From Sedimenticola sp. (GTDB lineage: Bacteria; Pseudomonadota; Gammaproteobacteria; Chromatiales; Chromatiaceae), in the NCBI GenBank assembly GCA_026983675.1, contig JALSTP010000107.1:1-56764 (forward strand): a stretch of DNA of 56,764 nt. Direction: 5' to 3'. The stretch's first letter is position 1; each line of letters begins with the position of its first letter. Under the pieces are notes generated by a model. That model saw only the letters and a program-made list of their open reading frames with translations, ran no database searches and had not been told where the DNA came from. A program made the position numbers and the translations under genes. Below, in pieces: positions 30,721-40,221 of this stretch.

Positions 30721-31649
30721 GCCACCTTCTCCGCCACCCGCATCACCGCACTGCGCGCCCGTGGATTGAGGGCGATTTCCTCCACCCCGGGCCTGACTGC
30801 CTTTCCCACCAGCCGCAGCGTCGGGTGCATCTGGTCCCGCGTCACCGGAACACCTGCTGGGAAGCGATCCCCGCGCGCCTGTTCCCGCATGAAGCGTTTC
30901 ACCCGACGGTCTTCCAGAGAATGAAAGCTGATCACCACCAGGCGGCCCGCGGGGGCAAGCATCGGCAGAACACTATCGAGAAACGCCTCGAGATCGTCGA
31001 GTTCGCGATTGATGTGGATGCGGATCGCCTGAAAACTGCGAGTGGCGGGATGCCGCCCTTTCTCCCATGCCGGATTGGCCTCCGAGACCACCGCCGCCAA
31101 CCGCTGTGTCGACGTGATGGGCGCCTGTTGCCGCGCCTTTACGATGGCCCGCGCAATGCGGCGCGCATGACGCTCTTCTCCATATTCCTTGAGCACCCGC
31201 GCGATCTCACCCACCTCGGCCCGCGCCAACCATGCCGCCGCGCTCTCGCCTGCCATGGGATTCATGCGCATATCCAGAGGACCGTCGTGCAAAAAACTGA
31301 AGCCCCGTACGGCATCGTCGAGTTGCGGCGACGAAACGCCAAGATCGAGCAACACACCATTGACCTGTCCCATCAGACCATACCTCTCCGCAATCACCGC
31401 CAGCGCGGCGAAGCTCTCGTGTTCGATCATAAAACGGGGATCCATTTCCGCCAGCCGCCGCCCTGCGGCCACTGCCTGGGGGTCCTTGTCCAGGGCCAGA
31501 ACGCGCCCCTTGTCACCCACTCGGCGCAGAATGCCGCGACTGTGTCCACCGCGACCAAAGGTGCCATCCACATAGATTCCATCCGATGTGATGGCCAGGG
31601 CATCCAGCGCCTCCCGCAAGAGCACGGGCCGGTGTTCGTTGGATGTCAT
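30717..31649 (-). CDS. rsmH: 16S rRNA (cytosine-1402-N4)-methyltransferase RsmH
   Basis: RsmH methylates C1402 of 16S rRNA on N4; RsmI, also encoded here, adds the 2'-O-methyl to the same base. The 310-residue protein has [13 protein letters not shown], the SAM motif [33 protein letters not shown], and [16 protein letters not shown]. It begins immediately after the mraZ stop. Confidence 0.96.
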   Translation of the reverse strand: MTSNEHRPVLLREALDALAITSDGIYVDGTFGRGGHSRGILRRVGDKGRVLALDKDPQAVAAGRRLAEMDPRFMIEHESFAALAVIAERYGLMGQVNGVLLDLGVSSPQLDDAVRGFSFLHDGPLDMRMNPMAGESAAAWLARAEVGEIARVLKEYGEERHARRIARAIVKARQQAPITSTQRLAAVVSEANPAWEKGRHPATRSFQAIRIHINRELDDLEAFLDSVLPMLAPAGRLVVISFHSLEDRRVKRFMREQARGDRFPAGVPVTRDQMHPTLRLVGKAVRPGVEEIALNPRARSAVMRVAEKVA

Positions 31650-32111
31650 CTACAGCGAAAGATTTGCAAGCTCAGCCGGAAGATCCTCCTGGGCCTGCAT
31701 GTTGATCACGTTTTCGAGACTTTCATCGCGGCACTTGTTCCAGGCCGCCTCGTCCCACAACTCGAACTTGTTCGCCTGCCCCACCAGCACCACTTTTTTG
31801 TCGAGGCTGGCGAAATCACGCAATTCGGGCGGAATCAGAATGCGCCCCTGGCCGTCCATCTTCGTGTCCTGCGCGTGACCTATATATAGGCGCTGCAGGC
31901 TGCGGCCCGGCTCGGTAATGGAGGGCAGACGCCGGATAGCGCGCTCGACCTCCACCCATTCATTCGCGGGATAGATGAGCAGACAGCGGTCTTTGTCCGC
32001 CGTCACCACCAACTGCGACCCACAGGATTGCTCGAGCCGGTCCCGATAGCGCGTCGGGATCGCCAGGCGACCCTTGGTGTCCAGATTGAGCACGGTGATG
32101 CCGCGAAACAA
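31650..32111 (-). CDS. mraZ: Transcriptional regulator MraZ
   Basis: MraZ is the ring-forming AbrB-type regulator at the head of dcw clusters and represses its own operon in E. coli. The 153-residue protein has two SpoVT-AbrB half-domains: GITVLNLDTKGRLAIPTRYRD near the N-terminus and AQDTKMDGQGRILIPPELRDF at about 80-100. The reading frame starts at TTG 32111 (MFRGITVLN), preceded by a strong GGGAGGGG ribosome site, so a weak start codon is balanced by a strong site. Downstream rsmH follows with no gap. Confidence 0.94.
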   Translation of the reverse strand: MFRGITVLNLDTKGRLAIPTRYRDRLEQSCGSQLVVTADKDRCLLIYPANEWVEVERAIRRLPSITEPGRSLQRLYIGHAQDTKMDGQGRILIPPELRDFASLDKKVVLVGQANKFELWDEAAWNKCRDESLENVINMQAQEDLPAELANLSL

Positions 32112-32141
32112 GTAACCCCTCCCGCCACGTTTTCCTTATTT

Positions 32142-32194
32142 CTCCACTCCATCCCACTTTTCGCCATCTTAGTGCCCCACTTCCCCACCGTCAA
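32142..32194 (-). promoter_or_regulatory. dcw promoter with MraZ-type operator boxes
   Basis: On the minus strand TTGACG (32189-32194) and TAAGAT (32166-32171) are spaced by 17 bases, a good sigma-70 promoter. Three TGG-type pentamers, TGGCG (32162-32166), TGGGA (32152-32156) and TGGAG (32142-32146), recur at exactly 10-base spacing starting at the -10 box. This fits the TGGGN-N5 repeat pattern published for MraZ operators. TGGGG also occurs twice inside the spacer. Autorepression by MraZ is inferred. Confidence 0.7.
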
Positions 32195-32354
32195 GGCGGA
32201 CTTCTCTCAAAATCCTTTAGGGACAGGGAGTTACGCGCGCCGATGACGGCCATTTCAGGCCGCCATAATGGCATTTAAAACATGTATATGGATTAGGAAT
32301 CTAAAGTAGATTCTTGGGAATTGGATGCGTAAACAAATGAAAACTGAAGCGAGG

Positions 32355-32713
32355 AAGGTGGGAGCCGGCCTGTAAGCCGGGTTCTGTCATGGACAGCCAT
32401 TCATCTGGGACATGTGTCGCCACATGCCTCGAGCGACCTACCCGGGAACCGTGCGGGCCGCACGCGACGGCTGGTGCCGTCCGTTCCCCTATTTGGTCTT
32501 GCTCCGGGCGGGGTTTACCCTGCCACCGATGTTACCACCGGCGCGGTGCGCTCTTACCGCACCTTTTCACCCTTACCTGCCCGCGGGCAGGCGGTCTGTT
32601 TTCTGTGGCACTTTCCGTAGGCTCACGCCCCCCAGGCGTTACCTGGCGCCCTGCCCTCCGGAGCCCGGACTTTCCTCCGCCCTCACGGACAGCGGCTGTC
32701 CGGCCGACTCCCG
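32355..32713 (-). ncRNA. rnpB: RNase P RNA (type A)
   Basis: The RNA subunit of RNase P cleaves tRNA 5' leaders. On the minus strand the 5' strand GGGAGTCGGCC (32702-32712) pairs with the 3' strand GGCCGGCTCCC (32360-32370) to form P1. Conserved blocks follow in order: GGAGGAAAGTCCGGGCTCC, then CGCCAGGTAACGCCTGGGGGG, AAGGTGCGGTAAGAGCGCACCG, and near the 3' end GGTAGGTCGCTCGAGG and CAGAACCCGGCTTA. About 358 nt is normal for a bacterial type A RNA. A small hairpin GAATCT/AGATTC at 32297-32313 lies downstream but lacks a T tract. The rest of 32195-32354 shows nothing recognisable. Confidence 0.96.
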
Positions 32714-32719
32714 CGCCTT

Positions 32720-32748
32720 ACCATACGGGCGTTGCCTCCAGGCTTCAA
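32720..32748 (-). promoter_or_regulatory. rnpB promoter
   Basis: On the minus strand TTGAAG (32743-32748) and TATGGT (32720-32725) are separated by 17 bases. The -10 ends 7 bases before the inferred RNA 5' end at 32713, which is the expected distance. The -35 lies beside CCCTTGAA on the plus strand (32749-32756), a possible heat-shock element for the divergent Hsp20 gene. Confidence 0.7.
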
Positions 32749-32831
32749 CCCTTGAATTCCGTGAAGGCCGTCACTACTTAGGTAACAACCCAAGAATCCC
32801 TCAGACACATTGCCCCGAAAAGGAGGTTGCT

Positions 32832-33272
32832 ATGAACATTACCCGTTACGATCCCTGGCAGAGCATGGAACAGTGGCGCCGCGAGATGGATCGCCTGTTT
32901 GGCATGACACCCGCCGAAGAAGGCGCGTCCCATGTAGAGCGTGGCGACTGGACCCCGGCCGTGGATATCAAGGAAACCGACAATGCCTACGTCCTGGAGG
33001 CCGATATCCCAGGGGTGGACCCCAAGGATATCGAGGTCACCATGGAAAACGGCGTTCTCACGGTACGCGGCGAGCGCAAATACGAGAAAGAAGAGGAGAA
33101 GGAAAACTACAAGCGCGTCGAACGGGCGCGTGGCGTCTTTCTCCGCCGCTTCACGCTGCCCGAAAACGCCGACCCGGAGGCCATCACGGCAAAGGGCAAT
33201 CACGGGGTCCTGGAGATCACCATCCCCAAGACTCAGGCCCATCAACCGCGCCGGATCGCAGTCGAACAGTAA
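32832..33272 (+). CDS. Small heat shock protein, Hsp20/alpha-crystallin family
   Basis: This ATP-independent holdase binds unfolding proteins during stress. The 146-residue protein starts MNITRYDPWQSMEQWRREMDRLFG. The alpha-crystallin domain (about 38-135) has WTPAVDIKETDNAYVLEADIPGVDPKDIEVTMENGVLTVRGER and ends GVLEITIPKTQ. The C-terminal RRIAVEQ supplies the IxI-like anchor. ATG 32832 follows a perfect AGGAGG. Upstream, CCCTTGAA resembles a sigma-32 -35 element, but no matching -10 was found, so heat-shock control is only suggested. A strong terminator follows. A second, broken Hsp20 gene lies downstream. Confidence 0.94.
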   Translation: MNITRYDPWQSMEQWRREMDRLFGMTPAEEGASHVERGDWTPAVDIKETDNAYVLEADIPGVDPKDIEVTMENGVLTVRGERKYEKEEEKENYKRVERARGVFLRRFTLPENADPEAITAKGNHGVLEITIPKTQAHQPRRIAVEQ

Positions 33273-33290
33273 ACGGCGGCGCCAAATGGA

Positions 33291-33321
33291 GAGAGGGTTC
33301 ACAGGAACCCTCTTTTCGTTT
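33291..33321 (+). terminator. Rho-independent terminator of the Hsp20 gene
   Basis: AGAGGGTTC (33292-33300) and GAACCCTCT (33305-33313) form a 9-bp stem with an ACAG loop, followed by TTTCGTTT. It begins 19 bases after the Hsp20 stop. Confidence 0.85.
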
Positions 33322-33443
33322 CAGACCGACAGCATGAAGACGCCAGGAGGTCATGTTTTCCGATACCGCGCGGGACAGGCGACCTGTGATACAGAAGCAA
33401 AGACAACCGTGTAACATCCATCCTGACCCAGGAGGAACGAAGA

Positions 33444-33679
33444 ATGGGCACATTGCAACAGATTCGCGAAGGCGTCAGTCGCGCCTGGGCATGAATCGCC
33501 GCGATGATTGCACAGAGAATTGTCCGCACAGGGGATTTTCCGACCGAGTGGAATACGGGCTAGGGGGGGCGGTGGACACAAAAGGGGCAAAGGCCCGCTA
33601 CCGGCGTGGAGTGCTCAGGGTGACTCTGCCAAAACGCGATGCCGGCAAGCGCCGCCGGATCAAGGTGAAGGGGGACTGA
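33444..33679 (+). pseudogene. Second Hsp20-family gene, broken by a repeat fragment
   Basis: ATG 33444, with a GGAGGAA ribosome site, begins MGTLQQIREGVSRAW, the start typical of a second class of proteobacterial Hsp20 proteins (recalled, not searched). After 16 codons it meets TGA, exactly where a 71-base copy of the dispersed repeat starts (33491). Beyond the repeat, from about 33570 and in another frame, the coding signal resumes as AKARYRRGVLRVTLPKRDAGKRRRIKVKGD, which is the C-terminal end of an alpha-crystallin domain. Most of the domain, about 80-110 codons, is missing. The remnant ends at 33679, overlapping the 3' end of rsmI by 20 bases. A decayed gene after insertion plus deletion is the simplest explanation. 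Confidence 0.75.
33491..33561 (+). repeat. Truncated copy of the MITE-like element at 44844-45005
   Basis: These 71 bases match 44857-44927 at 70 of 71 positions (the single difference is in GCACAGAG versus GCACAAAG). The copy lacks the outer terminal repeat and the whole right half. It interrupts an Hsp20 gene. The near identity implies recent movement or gene-conversion-like homogenisation. Confidence 0.9.
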
Positions 33680-34514
33680 CTGGCCTCTCCAGGGCCAATT
33701 TGTAGAGTTTGTTCTTCTTCTCGCCGGTAATGCGCGCCGCAAGTGCCACCGCCTGCTTGAGGGGCAGGTCGGCGAGCAGGATGTTCAACACCCGCAACGC
33801 CTCACCAGACGCCGCGTCCGTCGTGGATGAGGGGGCGCCGCGCACCAATACGACGAACTCACCCTTGCGCTGATCGGCGTCCTCTTCCAGCTGGCGCAAA
33901 ACCTCTCTGGCCGCGCCCCCCAGGAGGGTTTCGTGCACCTTGGTCAATTCCCGGGCCACCACCAGTTCACGCGCCTCGCCCACCACCTCGCAGAGGTCCG
34001 CCAGTGTGGCGGCAATGCGGTGACTGGACTCGTAGAAGATCCAGGTACGACGCTCGGCCGCCATCGCGCCCAGCCACTCGCGGCGTTGCCGCGCAGTGCG
34101 TGGCGGAAATGCTTCGAAAACAAATCGGTCGCTGGGCAATCCCGCCACCGAAAGGGCGGCGATCAACGCGCTCGGGCCCGGCGCCGGCGAAACCCGCAGG
34201 CCCGCCTGCCGCGCCGCCCGCACCAACCGGTAACCCGGATCGCTGATCAACGGGGTCCCGGCATCCGAGACGAGGGCGATATCCTCTCCCGCCATCAAAC
34301 GATGGAGAAGCGCCGCCCCCATCTCCCGCTCGTTGTGCTCATGAAAGGCAACCAAGGGCGTCGCGATGCCAAAATGCCGCAGCAGCCTGCGGGTGTGGCG
34401 GGTATCCTCGGCGGCGATCAGATCGACCTGCCCGAGGGTCTCCCTGGCGCGCGGCGAGAGGTCACCGAGATTGCCGATGGGCGTCGCCACCACAGAAAGA
34501 ACCCCCCTGTCCAT
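33660..34514 (-). CDS. rsmI: 16S rRNA (cytidine-1402-2'-O)-methyltransferase RsmI
   Basis: RsmI methylates the ribose of C1402, the base also modified by RsmH. The 284-residue protein starts MDRGVLSVVATPIGNLGDLSPRA and has EDTRHTRRLL, VSDAGTPLISDPGYRLV, and FYESSHRI, followed by REL.KVHE and GEFVVLV. ATG 34514 is preceded in frame by GTG 34520. It is divergent from lpoA. Its last codons overlap the broken Hsp20 remnant, so the final residues PVSPPSP may reflect that rearrangement. Confidence 0.94.
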   Translation of the reverse strand: MDRGVLSVVATPIGNLGDLSPRARETLGQVDLIAAEDTRHTRRLLRHFGIATPLVAFHEHNEREMGAALLHRLMAGEDIALVSDAGTPLISDPGYRLVRAARQAGLRVSPAPGPSALIAALSVAGLPSDRFVFEAFPPRTARQRREWLGAMAAERRTWIFYESSHRIAATLADLCEVVGEARELVVARELTKVHETLLGGAAREVLRQLEEDADQRKGEFVVLVRGAPSSTTDAASGEALRVLNILLADLPLKQAVALAARITGEKKNKLYKLALERPVSPPSP

Positions 34515-34576
34515 TGACACATTGCACCCCAGAAAAGATACTGACCGCGCTTCATCCTGCCTGTAGCCGTGAGAGC

Positions 34577-36655
34577 ATGCAACAGATCGCACCAACACCA
34601 ACCACATCCCGGCCGCATTCAACAGCGCGCCAACCCGCCGGCCGGCCAAAGGTGACGCGGCGGGCGCTTGGGTCGGCAAAGCACCTGCTGGCCACCCTCT
34701 TCGCCACGCTGGGCCTGATGCTCCATGGCTGCGGCACGGCGCCCACGGTCCCCAGCCGTCAGGAAGCCCCCCAAGAGGCGCGCAACCCCGACGTGGCGCG
34801 CGCGGAATCGCTGCACGACAGCGGCGACTTCAACGCCGCCGCCCGGCTCTACGAAGAACTCGCCGCACGCACCCCGCCCCCCCTCCAACACCAGTACCTG
34901 CTGCTCGCCGCGGAAAATTGGATGGCGGCCGGCAATCTGGAGGCCACCGGACGGCTGCTGAAACAGATCGGCAGGATGACGCTGTCACCGGAACCCGCTT
35001 TCCGTCGCAACCTTCTGGCGGCCGAACTGGCCATCCACCAGAACCGCGGCGAGGAGGCGCTCGATCTCCTGTCGGCGCCACCCGCGGACTATCTGCCCCG
35101 GACGCTGCGGTTGCGTTACCATTTGGCGCGCGCGGAGGCATTGCGGCTGACCGCCAATGCCCTGGAGAGCGCCCGCGAACTGTCGCTGGCAGACCCATTG
35201 CTAAGTGACGACCACGATGCCCGGCTGGCCAATCAGACCGCCATCCTGCAGGCATTGAGCGGCCTTTCGGAACAGGTGCTCGAACTTTTCCAAGGCCCGC
35301 CTCCCGACGACACCTTCTCGGGTTGGCTGGAGCTGGCGCGCATCGGCAAGGCCAACGTCCAGACCCCACAGGCCCTCAGCAAGGCGTTGGAAGAGTGGCG
35401 ACTGAGGTTTCCCAGCCACCCCGCGATGCCGGAACTGCTTGAACAGTACCAGCAACAGGCCACGGCTCACTTTATCGAGCTGAACAACCTGGCGGTCATG
35501 CTGCCCCGCAGTGGGCCTTATGCACGCGCCGCGGCAGCCGTGCGGGATGGCCTCATGGCGGCCTACTATGCGATGCCGGTGGAAGAGCGTCCGCAGTTGC
35601 GATTCTACGACAGCAGCAACCCTGGCCAGGCCTGGCCGCTGTTACAGCAGGCCGTCGAGGAGGGCGCCAATGTCGTCATCGGGCCGCTCGACAAACGCGC
35701 CGTGGACCAACTCGCACATGCCGGCGAAGTACCGGTACCGGTCTTGGCCCTGAACCGCGTGCCCCTCGACACCAATCCGCCGACCGACCTCTACCAGTTT
35801 GCTCTGGCCCCCGAGGATGAGGCCGCACAGATCGCCGATCGCGCCTGGGGAGACGGCCACGCTACCGCGTTGATCTTCACCCCCACCGGCTCGTGGGGCG
35901 ATCGTGTCCGCGAGAGCTTCCGTCAGCGCTGGGAGAACATCGGAGGCGTGGTGGTGGGCGAAGGCGGATATCCGCCACAGGAGAACGACTTCTCGGTCCC
36001 CATCCGCAAGCTGCTGCATCTCGACCAGAGCCGCTGGCGCCATCGCCAACTGGAACGCCTGCTGGGTGAAAAGATCGGGTTCGAACCGCGCCGGCGGCAA
36101 GATGCGGACATACTCGTACTCGCCGCCAAGGCCGGCAAGGCGCGCGAATTGTGGCCGCAGTTTCAGTTCTTCCGCGCCGGCGATCTGCCAACCTACACCA
36201 CCTCGCGGGTCTTCTCTGGCGAACCCGATCCCAAGCGCGACATCGACCTCGAGGGTTTGCGTTTCCCGGACATCCCCTGGATCCTCGACAAAGAGGACCA
36301 TGGTCCCCTGTCCCGCCAGGCCCTGCGGACGCAGTTCCCCGGCGTCATGGGACGATACAGCCGCCTGTACGCCATGGGCATCGATGCCTTCAATCTGCTG
36401 CCCCACTTGCTCCGCCTGCGCGGCGATCCTGCGGAGACTTATCAAGGTGCTACCGGCCATCTGACCATGGACGAGGTCCATCGCATCCATCGCCAACTGT
36501 TGTGGGCGCGATTCCAGAACGGCATCCCGAAGGTGCTCGGTTTCACCCCCTACATCGAAACGGCGATCCAATCCGAACAAAACCCGGCATTGATCGAGAA
36601 TGCCGCCCCTCTATCCCCGGCCGACCGGCCGGCCGCGGACGACGGGGTGCGCTGA
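34577..36655 (+). CDS. lpoA: Penicillin-binding protein activator LpoA
   Basis: LpoA is an outer-membrane lipoprotein that activates PBP1A through the peptidoglycan layer. The 692-residue reading has a lipobox LHGC with lipidated Cys52, a TPR-like N-terminal helical domain (about 70-320), and a periplasmic-binding-protein-like C-terminal domain. Clear C-terminal elements are NVVIGPLDKRAVDQLA, VPVLALNR, and MGIDAFNLLPHL. From ATG 34577 the region before the lipobox is unusually long. A GTG at 34652 (MTRRALGSAKHLLATLF) would give a normal 26-residue signal peptide and may be the true start. It sits in the conserved rsmI-lpoA-yraN-diaA-dolP neighbourhood. Confidence 0.9.
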   Translation: MQQIAPTPTTSRPHSTARQPAGRPKVTRRALGSAKHLLATLFATLGLMLHGCGTAPTVPSRQEAPQEARNPDVARAESLHDSGDFNAAARLYEELAARTPPPLQHQYLLLAAENWMAAGNLEATGRLLKQIGRMTLSPEPAFRRNLLAAELAIHQNRGEEALDLLSAPPADYLPRTLRLRYHLARAEALRLTANALESARELSLADPLLSDDHDARLANQTAILQALSGLSEQVLELFQGPPPDDTFSGWLELARIGKANVQTPQALSKALEEWRLRFPSHPAMPELLEQYQQQATAHFIELNNLAVMLPRSGPYARAAAAVRDGLMAAYYAMPVEERPQLRFYDSSNPGQAWPLLQQAVEEGANVVIGPLDKRAVDQLAHAGEVPVPVLALNRVPLDTNPPTDLYQFALAPEDEAAQIADRAWGDGHATALIFTPTGSWGDRVRESFRQRWENIGGVVVGEGGYPPQENDFSVPIRKLLHLDQSRWRHRQLERLLGEKIGFEPRRRQDADILVLAAKAGKARELWPQFQFFRAGDLPTYTTSRVFSGEPDPKRDIDLEGLRFPDIPWILDKEDHGPLSRQALRTQFPGVMGRYSRLYAMGIDAFNLLPHLLRLRGDPAETYQGATGHLTMDEVHRIHRQLLWARFQNGIPKVLGFTPYIETAIQSEQNPALIENAAPLSPADRPAADDGVR

Positions 36656-36658
36656 GCC

Positions 36659-37620
<962 letters not shown>

Positions 37621-37645
37621 CCAAGCAAACAAGGAGCCCGTAACC

Positions 37646-38236
37646 ATGCGACTGAACCCCATCGTGCCCCTCGCACTCGTATTTTCCACCCTCCTGCTTC
37701 AGGCCTGCACCCCGGTGGTTGTGGGCGGTGCCGCTGCCGGCGTGGCAGTCGCCCATGACCGCCGCACCCTTGGCACTCTGGTGGAGGATCAGGAGATCGA
37801 ACTGAAGGCGATGGATATCAAACTCAATGATCCCGAGATCAAGGACCATAGCAACGTGACCGCCACCAGCTACAACATGGTCGTCCTGCTGACGGGCCAG
37901 GTGGACAGCCCGCAGGTGCGTGAGCGCTACGAGATGCGGGTCCGGCAGATCCCAAGGGTGAAGCATGTCATTGACGAGATCACCGTGGGGCCCTTCTCCA
38001 CCTTTGGCCAGAAGACCCAGGACACCTACATCACCACCAAGGCCAAGCTCGCCCTGCTGCGGGTCAAGTCGCCGGGCTTCGACCCCTCACGGGTCAAGGT
38101 CGTCACCGAGCAGGGTGTGGTCTATCTCATGGGGCTGACGACCCGCGAAGAGGCCGACATGGCCACCGAGGCGGTCCGCAACATCAGCGGGGTCCGCAAG
38201 GTGGTCAAGGTGTTTGAGTATATCCAGTCCCACTGA
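37646..38236 (+). CDS. dolP: BON-domain outer membrane lipoprotein DolP (YraP)
   Basis: DolP helps maintain outer-membrane integrity and BAM function. The 196-residue protein has a lipoprotein signal with LLLQAC (Cys21). Two BON domains follow: about 50-120 (VTATSYNMVVLLTGQVDSPQVRERYEMRVRQI) and 125-195 (VKVVTEQGVVYLMGLTTREEADMATEAVRNISGVRKVVKVFEYI). ATG 37646 has a good AAGGAG site. An upstream frame extension into diaA would destroy the signal peptide. Confidence 0.92.
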   Translation: MRLNPIVPLALVFSTLLLQACTPVVVGGAAAGVAVAHDRRTLGTLVEDQEIELKAMDIKLNDPEIKDHSNVTATSYNMVVLLTGQVDSPQVRERYEMRVRQIPRVKHVIDEITVGPFSTFGQKTQDTYITTKAKLALLRVKSPGFDPSRVKVVTEQGVVYLMGLTTREEADMATEAVRNISGVRKVVKVFEYIQSH

Positions 38237-39626
38237 CACCCCGCCCCTTGACGGAGCGCTGATCACCGAACTGGAACAGCGGTTCGGCGCCGATGCCGTG
38301 CTCAGTGCGCCGGCGGATTGCTGGCCCTACGGCTACGACAACAGCCGCCGCCAGGGGCTGCCACAGGCGGTGGTGTTCGCCACCCGTCACGACGAGGTGG
38401 TGGACCTCGTTTGCTTCTGCCACGAACACCGCCTGCCCCTCATCGCGCGGGGCAAGGGCACCGGGACGACCGGCGCCACCGTTCCCCTCCATGGCGGCAT
38501 CGTCCTGTCGTTGGAACGCATGGCGCGCATCGTCGACATCGATCCCGGCAACCGGATCGCGCAGGTGGAGCCTGGCGTCACCAACCGGGAACTGCAACAG
38601 GCCCTCACCCCCCACGGCTTCTTCTGGCCCCCCGACCCCACCAGCGCGGCGGTCTGCACCCTCGGCGGCAATCTGGCCTACAACTCCGCCGGCCCGCATG
38701 CGGTCAAGTACGGCACCCCCCGGGAGAACACCCTGGGTCTCACCGCCGTGACCGGTCTGGGCGAGACGCTTCACACCGGCGTGCGCACCACCAAGGGGGT
38801 GGTGGGCTATGACCTCACCCGATTGCTGATCGGCTCCGAGGGCACGCTGGCAGTGATCACCGGGGCCACGCTCAAACTGACCCCTCTGCCGGAGACCCGG
38901 CGTACGCTGCGCATCGGCTATCGCGACATTCACAGCGCCGCCCGCGCCGTTTCGGCGATCATGGCCCAACCGGTGACGCCGTCCGCCCTGGAATTCATGG
39001 ACGGCGGCGCCCTGGAGCTGGTCCGCAGCACAGCCGATCTGTCCATCGACCCTGACATCGGCGCCTTGCTGTTGGTGGAGGTCGACGGCCTGGAATCCTG
39101 CATCGAACCGGCCGTCGCGCGGGTAACCGCGGCGGCGCGCAACCCCGGCATGATCGACCTCCATGGCGCCCGGCCGGGGGAGGAGACCGTCCACCTCTGG
39201 CGGGCGCGCAGCGCCCTCTCCCCGGCGCTGCGAAAGATAGCGCCGAAAAAGATCAACGAGGACGTGGTGGTGCCGGTGTCGCGTATCCCTGATCTGATCG
39301 AGGGGTTGGAAGGGGTCGCACGGGACACGGGGATTCGCATCATCAATTTTGGTCATGCCGGCAATGGCAACATCCATGTCAACCTCCTGTTCGATCCGGA
39401 CGACCCCACCCGCCTCCAACAGGGCCGCAGGGCGCTGGACGCCCTGTTCGATCTCGTACTCGCCCTCGGCGGCACCCTCTCCGGCGAGCACGGCGTGGGA
39501 TTGGAGAAACGGGACTTCGTCTCCAGGGAAATCGATCCCGTCACCCTCCGCCTGATGACCGACCTCAAACGGCGATTCGACCCCCGCAACATCCTCAATC
39601 CCGGAAAGGCGCTGCCTCCCGTGTGA
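38214..39626 (+). CDS. FAD-binding oxidoreductase, GlcD/D-lactate dehydrogenase type
   Basis: The 470-residue protein has an N-terminal PCMH-type FAD domain (about 45-220) with ARGKGTGTTGATVPLHGGIVLSLERM, and a FAD-oxidase C-terminal domain. The latter has the metal/substrate motifs INFGHAGNGNIHVNLLFD and GTLSGEHGVGLEKRDF, ending in FDPRNILNPGK. Such enzymes oxidise D-2-hydroxy acids (D-lactate, glycolate, D-2-hydroxyglutarate), passing electrons to the quinone pool or a partner. No glcE or glcF partner is adjacent, so a single-subunit D-2-hydroxyacid dehydrogenase is more likely; the substrate is unknown. The start is TTG 38214, overlapping dolP by 23 bases. In an autotroph, glycolate from photorespiration is one possible substrate. 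Confidence 0.85.
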   Translation: MSISSPTDTPPLDGALITELEQRFGADAVLSAPADCWPYGYDNSRRQGLPQAVVFATRHDEVVDLVCFCHEHRLPLIARGKGTGTTGATVPLHGGIVLSLERMARIVDIDPGNRIAQVEPGVTNRELQQALTPHGFFWPPDPTSAAVCTLGGNLAYNSAGPHAVKYGTPRENTLGLTAVTGLGETLHTGVRTTKGVVGYDLTRLLIGSEGTLAVITGATLKLTPLPETRRTLRIGYRDIHSAARAVSAIMAQPVTPSALEFMDGGALELVRSTADLSIDPDIGALLLVEVDGLESCIEPAVARVTAAARNPGMIDLHGARPGEETVHLWRARSALSPALRKIAPKKINEDVVVPVSRIPDLIEGLEGVARDTGIRIINFGHAGNGNIHVNLLFDPDDPTRLQQGRRALDALFDLVLALGGTLSGEHGVGLEKRDFVSREIDPVTLRLMTDLKRRFDPRNILNPGKALPPV

Positions 39627-39734
39627 ACCGGCCCACAACTCGCCACCAGCGGTGTGCCGAGGTGTGAACCCGGTTCGAACCCCGCGACCAGGCTGACGTA
39701 CAGTTTCAACCAGGATCACAGAGAGACCTGCATC

Positions 39735-40208
39735 GTGAACGCCCGCCGCCTGCTGAAGAGACTGTTTACCGCCTGCCCACTGCTCGCTGGACTGGCGCTC
39801 ATGGCACCGCAGGCACTGGCCGGTCCGTTTCAGGGGAGCGCACGTTTCATCATGCAAGACGCCAGCGGGTTGATGGTCAGCCTGCCGCGCGTGGACCGGT
39901 CGCACATCGCGGCCCTGCTGAAGGCCCAACGGGAACGCCTGCAGGCGCAACTCGACTGCCTCACCCGGTCACAACAGAGCCACCGTTTCGGGGTAGGCGA
40001 TGCGGTGATCACCGTGATTCTCCCGGGCGGCCTGATCTACGCCGCCTACCGGGCCCATCAGATCGCCGAGATCAGCAGCCGGCTCGCCTCTGTCAAGGAC
40101 CGCCTCGACGCCATCGCCATGGAGATGCCCGCCTTCGATCGCCCCCGCCGTCCCCAGCAGATCGCCGCCCTGCCCGACGGCGCCGTCGCCGAACCCGCAC
40201 CCCTGTAA
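39735..40208 (+). CDS. Small exported protein of unknown function
   Basis: I do not recognise a family. GTG 39735 gives 157 residues with a clear signal peptide (RRLLKRLFTACPLLAGLALMAPQALA, predicted cleavage before GPF). A helical stretch rich in Arg/Gln follows (LLKAQRERLQAQLDCLTRSQQ), then one hydrophobic segment (GDAVITVILPGGLIYAAYRA) and an amphipathic helix (EISSRLASVKDRLDAIAMEM). The tail is Pro/Ala-rich. Upstream in-frame extension lacks a signal and was not used. It lies alone between the oxidase and the nhaD leader, with 108 bases before it. Confidence 0.6.
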   Translation: MNARRLLKRLFTACPLLAGLALMAPQALAGPFQGSARFIMQDASGLMVSLPRVDRSHIAALLKAQRERLQAQLDCLTRSQQSHRFGVGDAVITVILPGGLIYAAYRAHQIAEISSRLASVKDRLDAIAMEMPAFDRPRRPQQIAALPDGAVAEPAPL

Positions 40209-40221
40209 ATCGCGACTCTCT

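Noticed and set aside
32389-32781. Plus-strand frames across 32389-32831
   Set aside because: This stretch is the complement of RNase P RNA, whose conserved helices explain the sequence. The Hsp20 gene starts only at ATG 32832.
33353-33679. 108-codon frame with an AGGAGG upstream, read as one gene
   Set aside because: Its middle is the repeat fragment and its end is an Hsp20 C-terminus in a different frame from the real Hsp20 start at 33444. It is a chimera of a broken gene.
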